Positions 7,571 to 15,484 of a stretch of DNA of 64,000 bases are shown here, in pieces. Source of the stretch: Bacteroidia bacterium (lineage in GTDB: Bacteria; Bacteroidota; Bacteroidia; SpSt-205); assembly GCA_026003235.1 (NCBI GenBank), contig BPGW01000005.1, forward strand, positions 119,019 through 183,018, written 5' to 3'. Each line of letters opens with the position of its first letter. The first letter of the stretch is position 1. The translations under genes were made by a program, and so were the position numbers. The notes under the pieces were generated by a model. The model had not been told where the DNA came from. It did no database searches and saw nothing but the letters and a program-made list of their open reading frames with translations.

Positions 7571-8917
7571 ATGCCTCGGACGAAAGCGGCAAAACAGGCA
7601 GAAAAAGCTCAGCAAGAGCGGCAGCGGCTCTTTTCTTCCATGCAGGAGTTTATTCAGCAGCGGGGTATTCCGAAGGAGCAGTTTGCGCAAGTGCTGCGAG
7701 GGGCCTTGCTTGATGTTTTGGAGCGCAGTTTGCCTGAAGAGCGAAAGAAGACCGACGCTTTTTCGGTCATCGTGAACCCTGACACGGCCGATATTCAAGT
7801 TTTCAAGCGGCGCCTGATTGTGCCTGACGAAGACCTGGAGGATGAGACTTGGCAAATCTCGCTCAGCCAGGCCCTGGAGAAAGATCCTCAGGCCGAAGCG
7901 GGGGAGGAGTTCTTTGAGGAGATTCCGCTTCAGAGCCTGACTCGCATGCAGATTGAGCAGCTCAAGGTGCGGCTGCGCCAGCAGCTGCGGGACCTGGAGC
8001 GTCGGGCCCTCTACGAGCGTTACAGCCACATGGTGGGCGAAATCCTCACCGGCGAAGTGCTCAAAGCCACCCGAGACGAACTGATTGTGCTCCATGAGGG
8101 TAATGAGCTTTCGTTGCCCCGTCGGGAACTCATACCTGGCAAAGACGTGTATGTGCCTAAGGAAAGCCAGGCGGCCTATCGCCGGGATCGCTATGCTTCC
8201 AGCGTCGTCAAGGCCGTCGTAGCCCAAGTCTTGGACCCTCGTCATACCCCCCCTTCTCGGCCTATCGTTGTGTTGTCTCGCACTTCCCCGCTTTTTCTGG
8301 AAGCGCTGCTCAAGCTGGAGATTCCAGAGATCTACGATGGGCTCATCAGCGTCAAAAAGGTGGTGCGCATTCCGGGAGAGCGCGCTAAAGTCCTTGTAGA
8401 AAGCTACGACGAGCGTATAGATCCAGTAGGGGCCTGTGTAGGCGTCAAGGGCACCCGCATCAAGCCCGTAGTGGAGGAGCTGCGGGGCGAGTACATAGAC
8501 ATTATCCCCTACAACCCCGATGTCAAGCTGATGATCTCTCGGGCCCTGGCCCCTGCTACCGTCATGTATGTGGACCTCTACCCCAGCCGTCGGTACGCTA
8601 AAGTCTTCGTAGCCCCCGAAGAGTACGCCCGAGCCGTAGGCCGAGAAGGCATCAATGTGCGGCTGGCTCAGGACCTCTTGGGGTACGAACTGGACATTCG
8701 CGAAGTCTCTGAATACGGCGAAGAGGAGGATATTGAGCTTACCGAGTTTAGCGATGAGATCCCCGAATCCCTTTTGAAGGTGCTTCAGCGGGAAGGCTTC
8801 CATACGGCGCAAGCGGTGCTTCAGTTTCCCATTGACGAGCTGCAGAAGCGCACGCAGATTGACTTTCCGACTTTGCAGAGGATATATCAAATCCTTCAGG
8901 CTGAATTTGAAGAATGA
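7571..8917 (+). CDS. nusA: Transcription termination/antitermination factor NusA
   Basis: A 448-residue NusA. In order: the N-terminal RNA-polymerase-binding domain (about 1-145, with DVLERSLPEERKK-type helices), an S1 domain starting near GEILTGEVLKATRDEL (about 155), KH domains with GACVGVKGTRIKPVVEEL (about 295) and the second with AVGREGINVRLAQDL (about 355), and an acidic C-terminal tail with a short helix-hairpin-helix-like segment. I chose the ATG at 7571 over the GTG at 7565. Its stop overlaps the infB start by 4 bases (ATGA), so translation is coupled. Confidence 0.93.
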   Translation: MPRTKAAKQAEKAQQERQRLFSSMQEFIQQRGIPKEQFAQVLRGALLDVLERSLPEERKKTDAFSVIVNPDTADIQVFKRRLIVPDEDLEDETWQISLSQALEKDPQAEAGEEFFEEIPLQSLTRMQIEQLKVRLRQQLRDLERRALYERYSHMVGEILTGEVLKATRDELIVLHEGNELSLPRRELIPGKDVYVPKESQAAYRRDRYASSVVKAVVAQVLDPRHTPPSRPIVVLSRTSPLFLEALLKLEIPEIYDGLISVKKVVRIPGERAKVLVESYDERIDPVGACVGVKGTRIKPVVEELRGEYIDIIPYNPDVKLMISRALAPATVMYVDLYPSRRYAKVFVAPEEYARAVGREGINVRLAQDLLGYELDIREVSEYGEEEDIELTEFSDEIPESLLKVLQREGFHTAQAVLQFPIDELQKRTQIDFPTLQRIYQILQAEFEE

Positions 8918-11556
8918 GCGGGAAGTCGCGTAAACTTGCCGAGGTGGCGGTAGAACTTGGGGTGTCCACCTCCACCGTGGTGCAGGAGCTGAAGAAGCTG
9001 GGCTACGAGGTGCAGCCTTCTCCTACGGCACGGCTGGACGAAGAAGCTTATAAAAAGCTCTTGCGGCAATACGGCCGCACCGTGCCTGAAGCTGAAACAG
9101 AAAAATCGTCTACCCCCCCTCCAGAAGTTCCTGCGTCTGCAGAAGAGGCTGAGAAGCCTGCACCTTCCTTGCCCGTGAAGGGCAAGGTGGATCTGGATAC
9201 ACGCCGGCTGCGGTCCCGACTGGCTCCGCCTCCTCCTTCTCCGGCGCCCTTGTTGGCGTCAGAACCGCCGGTGGTCTCTCCACCACCGGCTCCTGCAAAA
9301 GAGGAGGCTCTGTCTTCAGCGGCTTCTGCTTCTGCGGTGGAGTCCCAAGCTCCCTCCCCAGCCTCGCCGCCAGCCCCCTCTTCTCCCCAAGAGTCTCCCC
9401 AAGAGAAGGAAGAACTGCTCAAAGAATTGGGGGTAATCGGCAAAATTGACTTGGGGCCGGAACGCCGTCCTAAACCCAGGCTCATCCTGCCTGAAGTGCA
9501 AAAGGAGCCTCTCTCGGTAGCCTCGTCAGAGCCGGCCGCTCCTCCCCCTTCTTTGCCTTCTACTGCGCAAGAAGCCTCTGAAGAAGAAGACCCTTCTAAA
9601 CGGAAACGGAAGCGCACCCGTAAAAAGCGCAAGGAAATAGGGGCAGCGCCGCCCGTAGCTAAGCCGACTTCGCCAGCGGCTGGACCACGGCGGCCCGTGA
9701 AGTCACAGCTCAAATCCACCGGGGATGTGGCCACACGGCGGCGCTTCCGTCAAGAAAAGTACAAACAGCGCGAACGCAAGCGCGAACAAGCAGAAAAAGA
9801 AGCGCAAGCCACCGCCTCTACCCTTCAGATAGCGGAATACATCACCGCAGCCGAGCTGGCCCAAGCGCTGGGCGTGCCCGTGAATCAAGTCATCGCCAAG
9901 TGCCTGGAACTGGGGTACCCTACCTCTATAAACCAGCGGTTGGACCGCGATCTGGCCGCCGTCGTAGCAGAAGAGTTCGGGTACAAAGTGGACTTCGTGA
10001 GCCTGGAGGATACGCTCGATCAGCTCACAGTGGTAGAAGAAGTGTCTGAAGACCTAATGCCCCGCCCGCCTATTGTCACCGTCATGGGCCATGTAGATCA
10101 CGGAAAGACCACGCTGCTGGACTACATACGCAATACCAATGTGGTGGCCGGGGAAGCAGGGGGCATCACCCAGCATATCGGGGCGTACGAGGTAACCTTA
10201 CCCTCAGGGCAAAAGATAACCTTCTTAGACACGCCAGGGCACGAAGCCTTCACCGCCATGCGGGCGCGAGGGGCTCAAATCACCGATATTGCGATTATCG
10301 TGGTGGCGGCCGACGATCATGTACGCCCGCAAACCCTTGAAGCCCTCAGCCACGCTCAGGCCGCTAATGTGCCTATTATCTTCGCCATCAACAAGATAGA
10401 CAAAGACACGGCCAACCCCGACCGCATCCGACAAGAGCTTGCCGAAGCGGGTTTCCTGGTAGAGGAGTGGGGCGGTCCCCATCCCTCCCAGCTGATCTCC
10501 GCCAAGAAAGGCCTGGGTGTGCCAGAACTCCTTGAGAAAGTGCTTATCCTGGCAGAACTCCTTGACCTCAAGGCGAACCCCCATCGTCCCGCCAAAGGCG
10601 TCGTGATTGAAGCCCAACTGGACCGAGCCCGAGGGCCTATCGCTACCGTGCTGGTCCAAACCGGTACACTTCGGGTAGGGGACATTGTGCTGGCGGGTCA
10701 GTACTTTGGCCGGGTACGGGCGCTCCTGGATGAACGAGGCCGACGCATTGAAGAGGCAGGTCCCTCCCAGCCTGTACAGGTGTTGGGCTTCAACGGGGTG
10801 CCTGAGGTCGGCGATAAGCTGTATGTGCTGCAGGAAGAAAGCGTGGCCCGAGAGATGGCCCATCGCCGCGCCGAACTGCTGCGCGAGCACATGCAGCGGC
10901 GGGTCTCGGGTAGTGTGCTTGAAGGGGTCGCCTCCGGCCAGGCTAAACAACTCAACCTCATCGTCAAAGCCGATGTAAGCGGTTCGCTGGAAGCCCTCAC
11001 CGATTCGCTCGTAAAGCTCTCCACGACAGAGGTCCAGGTGAATGTCATTCACCGCGGGGTAGGGCAAATCACGGATAGCGATGTGTTGCTGGCGCGGGCT
11101 TCTCATGCCCTTATCGTGGGCTTTCAGGTGCGGCCCAGTCACACCGCTCGTCAACTGGCCAAACAGCACAATGTGGAGATTCGCCTCTACAATGTCATTT
11201 ACGACATCATAGACGAGATCAAAAGCGCCCTGTCGGGGATGCTGGCTCCGGTCATCCAAGAGGAAAGCCTTGGCACCGCTGAAGTGCGCGAGGTCTTCAA
11301 AATCCCCAAAGTGGGTACGGTAGCAGGATGCAAGGTGGTGGAAGGAAAGGTCCTTCGGGGGGCTAAAGCGCACGTCATCCGCGAAGGGGTGGTCGTCTAC
11401 ACCAGCACCATCGCTTCCCTCAAGCGCTTCAAAGACGATGTAAAGGAAGTGACGGAGGGTTTTGAGTGCGGGCTCACAATGGAAGGCTTCCAGGATATCA
11501 AAGTGGGTGACCTGATTGAGTGCTTTGAGGAAGTGCAGGTCAAACGCTCGCTCTGA
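8914..11556 (+). CDS. infB: Translation initiation factor IF-2
   Basis: An 880-residue IF-2. The first 50 residues are an IF2_N helix (VAVELGVSTSTVVQELKKLG). A long low-complexity Pro/Ala/Ser/Glu linker follows to about residue 250, then a basic segment and a second IF2_N. The GTPase has G1 GHVDHGKTT (about 391), G3 DTPGHEAF (about 438) and G4 NKID (about 491), and domains 2-4 finish the protein. It delivers initiator fMet-tRNA to the 30S subunit. The linker is strongly biased, which leaves long open frames on the opposite strand. It shares one base with the next start (TGATG). Confidence 0.95.
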   Translation: MSGKSRKLAEVAVELGVSTSTVVQELKKLGYEVQPSPTARLDEEAYKKLLRQYGRTVPEAETEKSSTPPPEVPASAEEAEKPAPSLPVKGKVDLDTRRLRSRLAPPPPSPAPLLASEPPVVSPPPAPAKEEALSSAASASAVESQAPSPASPPAPSSPQESPQEKEELLKELGVIGKIDLGPERRPKPRLILPEVQKEPLSVASSEPAAPPPSLPSTAQEASEEEDPSKRKRKRTRKKRKEIGAAPPVAKPTSPAAGPRRPVKSQLKSTGDVATRRRFRQEKYKQRERKREQAEKEAQATASTLQIAEYITAAELAQALGVPVNQVIAKCLELGYPTSINQRLDRDLAAVVAEEFGYKVDFVSLEDTLDQLTVVEEVSEDLMPRPPIVTVMGHVDHGKTTLLDYIRNTNVVAGEAGGITQHIGAYEVTLPSGQKITFLDTPGHEAFTAMRARGAQITDIAIIVVAADDHVRPQTLEALSHAQAANVPIIFAINKIDKDTANPDRIRQELAEAGFLVEEWGGPHPSQLISAKKGLGVPELLEKVLILAELLDLKANPHRPAKGVVIEAQLDRARGPIATVLVQTGTLRVGDIVLAGQYFGRVRALLDERGRRIEEAGPSQPVQVLGFNGVPEVGDKLYVLQEESVAREMAHRRAELLREHMQRRVSGSVLEGVASGQAKQLNLIVKADVSGSLEALTDSLVKLSTTEVQVNVIHRGVGQITDSDVLLARASHALIVGFQVRPSHTARQLAKQHNVEIRLYNVIYDIIDEIKSALSGMLAPVIQEESLGTAEVREVFKIPKVGTVAGCKVVEGKVLRGAKAHVIREGVVVYTSTIASLKRFKDDVKEVTEGFECGLTMEGFQDIKVGDLIECFEEVQVKRSL

Positions 11557-11822
11557 TGGCGGTGTACGAAGTGTTGGTGTCGGTTTTGCCCAGGCCGGTG
11601 CTTTTGGACCCAGAAGGGGAGACAATTGGACGGGCTCTTCGTAGGCAAGGGCACCTCGCTGTGCAAGGGGTTCGCGCAGGGCGGGCTTTCCTCTTGCGCC
11701 TTGAAGCTCATGATGCCGAAGCAGCCCTCTCCTTAGCTCATGAAGTGGCCCGTACGCTCCTCTACAACCCCGTCGTAGAAACCTACACGATTCACCCTCC
11801 GCAGCCCGTGCAGCCCACCTGA
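11556..11822 (+). CDS. purS: Phosphoribosylformylglycinamidine synthase subunit PurS
   Basis: An 88-residue PurS. The pattern VLVSVLPRPVLLDPEGETIGRAL near the start and RTLLYNPVVETY near the end is typical of this small dimer, which bridges PurL and PurQ in the fourth step of purine synthesis. It overlaps the infB stop by one base (TGATG), so it sits at the end of the rimP-nusA-infB operon; I know of no standard reason for that position. purL and purQ are not in the window. A run of eight T (11843-11850) follows, but with no convincing hairpin. Confidence 0.85.
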   Translation: MAVYEVLVSVLPRPVLLDPEGETIGRALRRQGHLAVQGVRAGRAFLLRLEAHDAEAALSLAHEVARTLLYNPVVETYTIHPPQPVQPT

Positions 11823-11866
11823 ACGCAGCGCTACGGCCTCGGTTTTTTTTAGTCATCCCTAATCCT

Positions 11867-11874
11867 TAGCTTTG
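11867..11874 (+). promoter_or_regulatory. TAnnTTTG promoter box for the secreted paralog array
   Basis: TAGCTTTG, 7 bases before the ATG at 11882. It probably drives all three paralogs, as no box precedes the second or third. Confidence 0.55.
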
Positions 11875-11881
11875 CCTGGGT

Positions 11882-13099
11882 ATGGCGCGGGCAGCTTGGC
11901 TGACTATTTTTTGTACGGTTTGGGCCCAGTATGTAGGCATTGGGACGGCCATCCCGCTGGAAGCGGTGCACGTAGCGGGCGGTGATGTTCGTGTCCAAGG
12001 CCTCAGCGGTACAGGCACCGCCTTGGTAGGGCTCACAAGTCAGGGCGTGACTTACCGGTTAGATTTTTCGGGGAATGCCGCCGACTTTTTACGCGGCGAC
12101 GGAACCTGGGGACCCGACATAGGCGACTGGAAGCTTCCGGGCAACGCAGGCACCAATCCAACCCTCCACTTCTTGGGCTCTACGGACGCTCAGCAGCTGC
12201 GCTTGCGCACGAACAACACCGAGCGGGCCCGCTTCCAAGTGGATGGACGCATCCTGGTAGGTACCACGACGCCCCTCTACAATAAAGCCGTACTTCAGGT
12301 GCAGGGCGGCACCACGAACCGCGCTGTGTATGGATACAAAGCTTCCTCTTCGGGAGCCAGTGTGGTATTGGGTATCGCCACGCGGGGCGGGGGGCCGTAT
12401 GCAGGGGCTGTAGGTTATGGTGCGCAAGCTTCTCCCAGCGGTACTACTGTGCGCGGTGTGGGCTTGGTGGGCATGGTAGGGGTCCTGGATTTTATACACT
12501 GGGCCTTGGGACCGGGGATCGTGGGCACCGGACAAAACTACGGTATCGTGGCCTATGCAGAAAACACCACCGGAGACCGGGCGGCTGGCCGTTTTGAAGC
12601 GCCTGCGGGAGCAGGCCAAATTGTCCGCTCCCTCGTTTCGGCTTTTGTCGGAGGCACGCAGTACAAGATCTGGGGTACCGTTACGGGTGGTGGAGGTACC
12701 CCCGCTACCAGTACAGTCGTAGAGGCGCCTTCGGGCCAGCTCTATGCGATGGCTTGCCCAGAAGCGCCGGAGATTTTCTTCTTTGACCGCGGGCAGGCCG
12801 AGCTGGTTGGGGGGGAAGCCTACATCGCTTTGGATAGCGTGCTGGCGTTCAACCTGTATGTAGATGCAGCCTATCCCCTGTATGTGTTTTTGCAGCCCCT
12901 GGATCGGTCGTGCGGCCTTTATGTGACGGAACGCAGCCGGTTGGGTTTTCGGGTGCGAGCGACGGACTCCACTTGCCAGACGCGCTTCTACTGGTGGGCT
13001 GTGGCGCGCCGCAATGACACCTACACCCCAGAAGGCCTACGCATTTCCCGGCATGTCGGCGTACGTCTCCCCGAAGTCCCTGAAGAACTGACCCGCTGA
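11882..13099 (+). CDS. Secreted GIGT-repeat protein, paralog 1 of 3 (unknown function)
   Basis: A 405-residue protein with a signal peptide (cleavage probably near WAQ-Y at about residue 19). The first mature residues are YVGIGTAIPLEAVHV, the N-terminal signature of many Bacteroidota tail-fibre-like surface proteins. The middle contains DWKLPGNAGTNPTLHFLGSTD and glycine-rich beta-strand repeats. The C-terminal approximately 120 residues begin at CPEAPEIFFFDRGQ and include VFLQPLDRSCGLYV, a domain shared with the next two genes. This resembles a recurrent terminal domain in uncharacterised bacterial secreted proteins with a 'VFLTPLGDC-GLYV' core. No catalytic residues were recognised. It is the first gene of the array (12-base spacers). 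Confidence 0.7.
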   Translation: MARAAWLTIFCTVWAQYVGIGTAIPLEAVHVAGGDVRVQGLSGTGTALVGLTSQGVTYRLDFSGNAADFLRGDGTWGPDIGDWKLPGNAGTNPTLHFLGSTDAQQLRLRTNNTERARFQVDGRILVGTTTPLYNKAVLQVQGGTTNRAVYGYKASSSGASVVLGIATRGGGPYAGAVGYGAQASPSGTTVRGVGLVGMVGVLDFIHWALGPGIVGTGQNYGIVAYAENTTGDRAAGRFEAPAGAGQIVRSLVSAFVGGTQYKIWGTVTGGGGTPATSTVVEAPSGQLYAMACPEAPEIFFFDRGQAELVGGEAYIALDSVLAFNLYVDAAYPLYVFLQPLDRSCGLYVTERSRLGFRVRATDSTCQTRFYWWAVARRNDTYTPEGLRISRHVGVRLPEVPEELTR

Positions 13100-13111
13100 A
13101 TTTCCTGACCT

Positions 13112-14314
13112 ATGCGATACGCTGGAATAGCCGGTTTGCTTGTGGGCCTGGTAGCGGCTCAGAATACGAATGTGGGCATTGGTACGGCTACGCCTACCCA
13201 CCGGTTGCATATAGCTACAGGGACCTTGCGCGTAGAGGCGCTGAGTGGCACGGGCACTGTGCTGGCGCAGACGGGTGCCGTAGGCGTTCTGGGGCGATTT
13301 GCAGCGGCCTCTTCCGCTACACAGCTTTTGCAGGGCAACGCCGTGTGGGGTAGCGACGCAACCGACTGGAAGCTCCTGGGCAACGCAGGGACGAACCCCA
13401 CGCTGCACTTTGTAGGAACGACCGATGCGACAGACTTTCGGCTGGGTGTAAACAGCACGACCCGCTGGCGAATCCTTAGCACGGGTGAACACTGGGTGGG
13501 TGGTAATACCACCGCTACCCTCAATAACGCCCAGGTGTCGGTGGATGCTCCTGCGGGCTGGATAGCGGTGTACGGCCAAGTCACAGGTGGGCAAAGGCCA
13601 GCCATCCGCGGTACGGTGGGCGATAACAGCTCAGGTCCTGCCGTAGGCGCGGTCAACACCGCCTCGGATGGGTGGGGCGCTATCGGCATCGGCAGTGGAA
13701 GCACGATAGGCAACTTGCCTAATGACGGAGGCGGGGCTTACGGCGTTTCCACCGAGGCGGGCGTGGTAGGCAGTTATACGGGAGCCGATGGTTCAAGCCG
13801 GGCGGGAGGCGCTTTTGCCGTACGCGATGCTGGTGGAAACTACGATTGGGTTTATGTGGCGGGCTATGAAGGCGGCAATCAGCGAAAAATATGGGGTGTG
13901 GGCACCGCCTCCACGACCGTGCAATCGTACGGAAAGTATCATACACTCTTTTGCCCAGAGGCGCCGGAGGTCCTTCTATGGGATGCGGGTCGTTTCTGGC
14001 TGCAGGCGCAGCGTCAGTGGGTGCCCCTGGACTCCCTCCTGGCTCTCCACCTGGCTCCTCCTTATATGGTCTGGCTCCAGCCGTGGGGGGATCTCTCCTT
14101 GCGGGTGGTAGAGGTCTCCTCCCAAGGCTTCTGGGTAGAAGCGGATCAGCTTCCCACCCATCCTATTGAGGTGTCGTTTCTGGTGCAGGCGCGGCGGCTT
14201 GGCCCTCCTTCTTCGCCCTTCCACCTTGAACGCCTCCCCGCTGTGGAGCCTTCCCGATTTTTCACGCCGTTCCGGCCTGTCACCCAGTATCTAACCCCTG
14301 GCCAGCTCAAGTAA
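13112..14314 (+). CDS. Secreted GIGT-repeat protein, paralog 2 of 3 (unknown function)
   Basis: A 400-residue paralog of the genes on either side. The signal peptide MRYAGIAGLLVGLVAAQ is followed by NTNVGIGTATPTHRLHI, then DWKLLGNAGTNPTLHFVGTTD at about residue 90. The C-terminal domain starts at CPEAPEVLLWDAG (about 282) but is more diverged: the cysteine of the first paralog's QPLDRSCG is missing, and it reads VWLQPWGDLSLRVV. It lies 12 bases after paralog 1 with no promoter box of its own, so co-transcription is likely. Function is unknown; a surface fibre or trimeric beta-rich structure is a guess. Confidence 0.7.
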   Translation: MRYAGIAGLLVGLVAAQNTNVGIGTATPTHRLHIATGTLRVEALSGTGTVLAQTGAVGVLGRFAAASSATQLLQGNAVWGSDATDWKLLGNAGTNPTLHFVGTTDATDFRLGVNSTTRWRILSTGEHWVGGNTTATLNNAQVSVDAPAGWIAVYGQVTGGQRPAIRGTVGDNSSGPAVGAVNTASDGWGAIGIGSGSTIGNLPNDGGGAYGVSTEAGVVGSYTGADGSSRAGGAFAVRDAGGNYDWVYVAGYEGGNQRKIWGVGTASTTVQSYGKYHTLFCPEAPEVLLWDAGRFWLQAQRQWVPLDSLLALHLAPPYMVWLQPWGDLSLRVVEVSSQGFWVEADQLPTHPIEVSFLVQARRLGPPSSPFHLERLPAVEPSRFFTPFRPVTQYLTPGQLK

Positions 14315-14326
14315 ACCCTGAAAGGT

Positions 14327-15484
14327 ATGAAGCGTACGATATGGTTTTTGGCTGTAGGGCTTGCTCAGAATGTGGGTATCGGTACAACGGCTCCTACCCA
14401 CCGGTTGCACTTAGCCGATGTTTCGCCCACGGATAAAGGCCTTCTGCGGGTGGATGCGCTGGCTTCGCCGGCAGGGGCTATCGGGACTTTTTCGCCGGTC
14501 GGGAACCTGGGCAAGGTAAACTTCACTGGCGACCCGAAAGACCTTCTGCGAGGCGACCTCACTTGGGGCCCCGATGCGACCGACTGGCGCCTCGTGGGCA
14601 ACGCAGGCACCGACCCCACCCAGCACTTCCTGGGTACCACGGACAACCAACCTCTGGTTTTCCGCACAAATAGCGTGGAACGCATGCGTTTCCTTACCGA
14701 TGGGAGGGTCTGGATAAATACGACGACAGACCTTACGCCGGCCAATAACACCCTGAACATCCTCTCGCAGGCTGGAGCTGGCCAGAGGGCTCTCACCGCT
14801 CGGTCAGATACGATCGGGCTGTATGGGGAGGCTACGGCTGACTTAGGCCCGGGCATAGCGGGGGTCTATGCCAGCACAGCGACAGGGGGGATTGGTTTTT
14901 TTGCCCGCGGCAATGCGCTGAACACCTTCCCTACTGTTATCAATCCCGCAGGCTTTGTAGCCCAAGGCACTATACGAGGTATAATGGGAGAGGCGCGCTC
15001 TACCACAGTAGAACCTCGCATGGGCGGTTATTTCACCAATAATAGCGCTGCGACTTGGAGTCGTGTAGGGGCGCGCAGCGGAGGGAATAACTACAAGATC
15101 CAAGGCACAGGAACCGTGAATACGGTAGTTCAAAACGGCAAGGGTGGAGTTTACTTACTCACGGCGCCGGAAGCGCCCGAGTTTCTTTTTTTGGATTTCG
15201 GGCAGGCACGCCTGGAGCGGGGTCAAGCTTACATTGGCCTGGAGCCTGTGCTCTTGCCCCATATAGATACCCAGCGTCTGCAGGTGTGGGTTACGCCGCT
15301 TGAACCCTGTGCGGGACTATATGTGGTGCGAGATCCGGCTGGCAAGGGTTTTTACGTGCGAGAGCGCGGGTCCGGCCAAGGTGCCGTAGCTTTCATGTGG
15401 GGTTGGAGCGCTCCTGTCAAGAGCTGGGGGCGTTTTCCTCCTGTCTCTCCCCCGAGTCGGCGTTCCTCACCTGGCCAGCCCTGA
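14327..15484 (+). CDS. Secreted GIGT-repeat protein, paralog 3 of 3 (unknown function)
   Basis: A 385-residue third paralog. A very short signal region (MKRTIWFLAVGLAQ) is followed immediately by NVGIGTTAPTHRLHLADV, then DWRLVGNAGTDPTQHFLGTTD at about residue 85. The C-terminal domain starts at TAPEAPEFLFLDFGQARLE (about 287) and retains VTPLEPCAGLYVV. The last 68 bases overlap the convergent transporter gene, so the proline/serine-rich tail (FPPVSPPSRRSSPGQP) is encoded opposite the transporter's C-terminus and may be recently acquired. Function is unknown. Confidence 0.68.
   Translation: MKRTIWFLAVGLAQNVGIGTTAPTHRLHLADVSPTDKGLLRVDALASPAGAIGTFSPVGNLGKVNFTGDPKDLLRGDLTWGPDATDWRLVGNAGTDPTQHFLGTTDNQPLVFRTNSVERMRFLTDGRVWINTTTDLTPANNTLNILSQAGAGQRALTARSDTIGLYGEATADLGPGIAGVYASTATGGIGFFARGNALNTFPTVINPAGFVAQGTIRGIMGEARSTTVEPRMGGYFTNNSAATWSRVGARSGGNNYKIQGTGTVNTVVQNGKGGVYLLTAPEAPEFLFLDFGQARLERGQAYIGLEPVLLPHIDTQRLQVWVTPLEPCAGLYVVRDPAGKGFYVRERGSGQGAVAFMWGWSAPVKSWGRFPPVSPPSRRSSPGQP

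Noticed and set aside
6959..8890. Continuation of the sqr minus-strand frame far upstream (a very long open frame)
   Set aside because: It is antisense to rimP and nusA, which have clear family motifs. The SQR Rossmann start at 6958 fits, and the upstream translation looks like random sequence.
11843..11850. T8 run after purS as an intrinsic terminator
   Set aside because: The preceding CGGCCTCGG can form only a very short, poorly looped stem. It may be part of the promoter region of the paralog array instead.
10225..11856. Long minus-strand open frame of about 540 codons
   Set aside because: It is antisense to infB and purS. Codon bias leaves the opposite frame open, and there is no domain in its translation.
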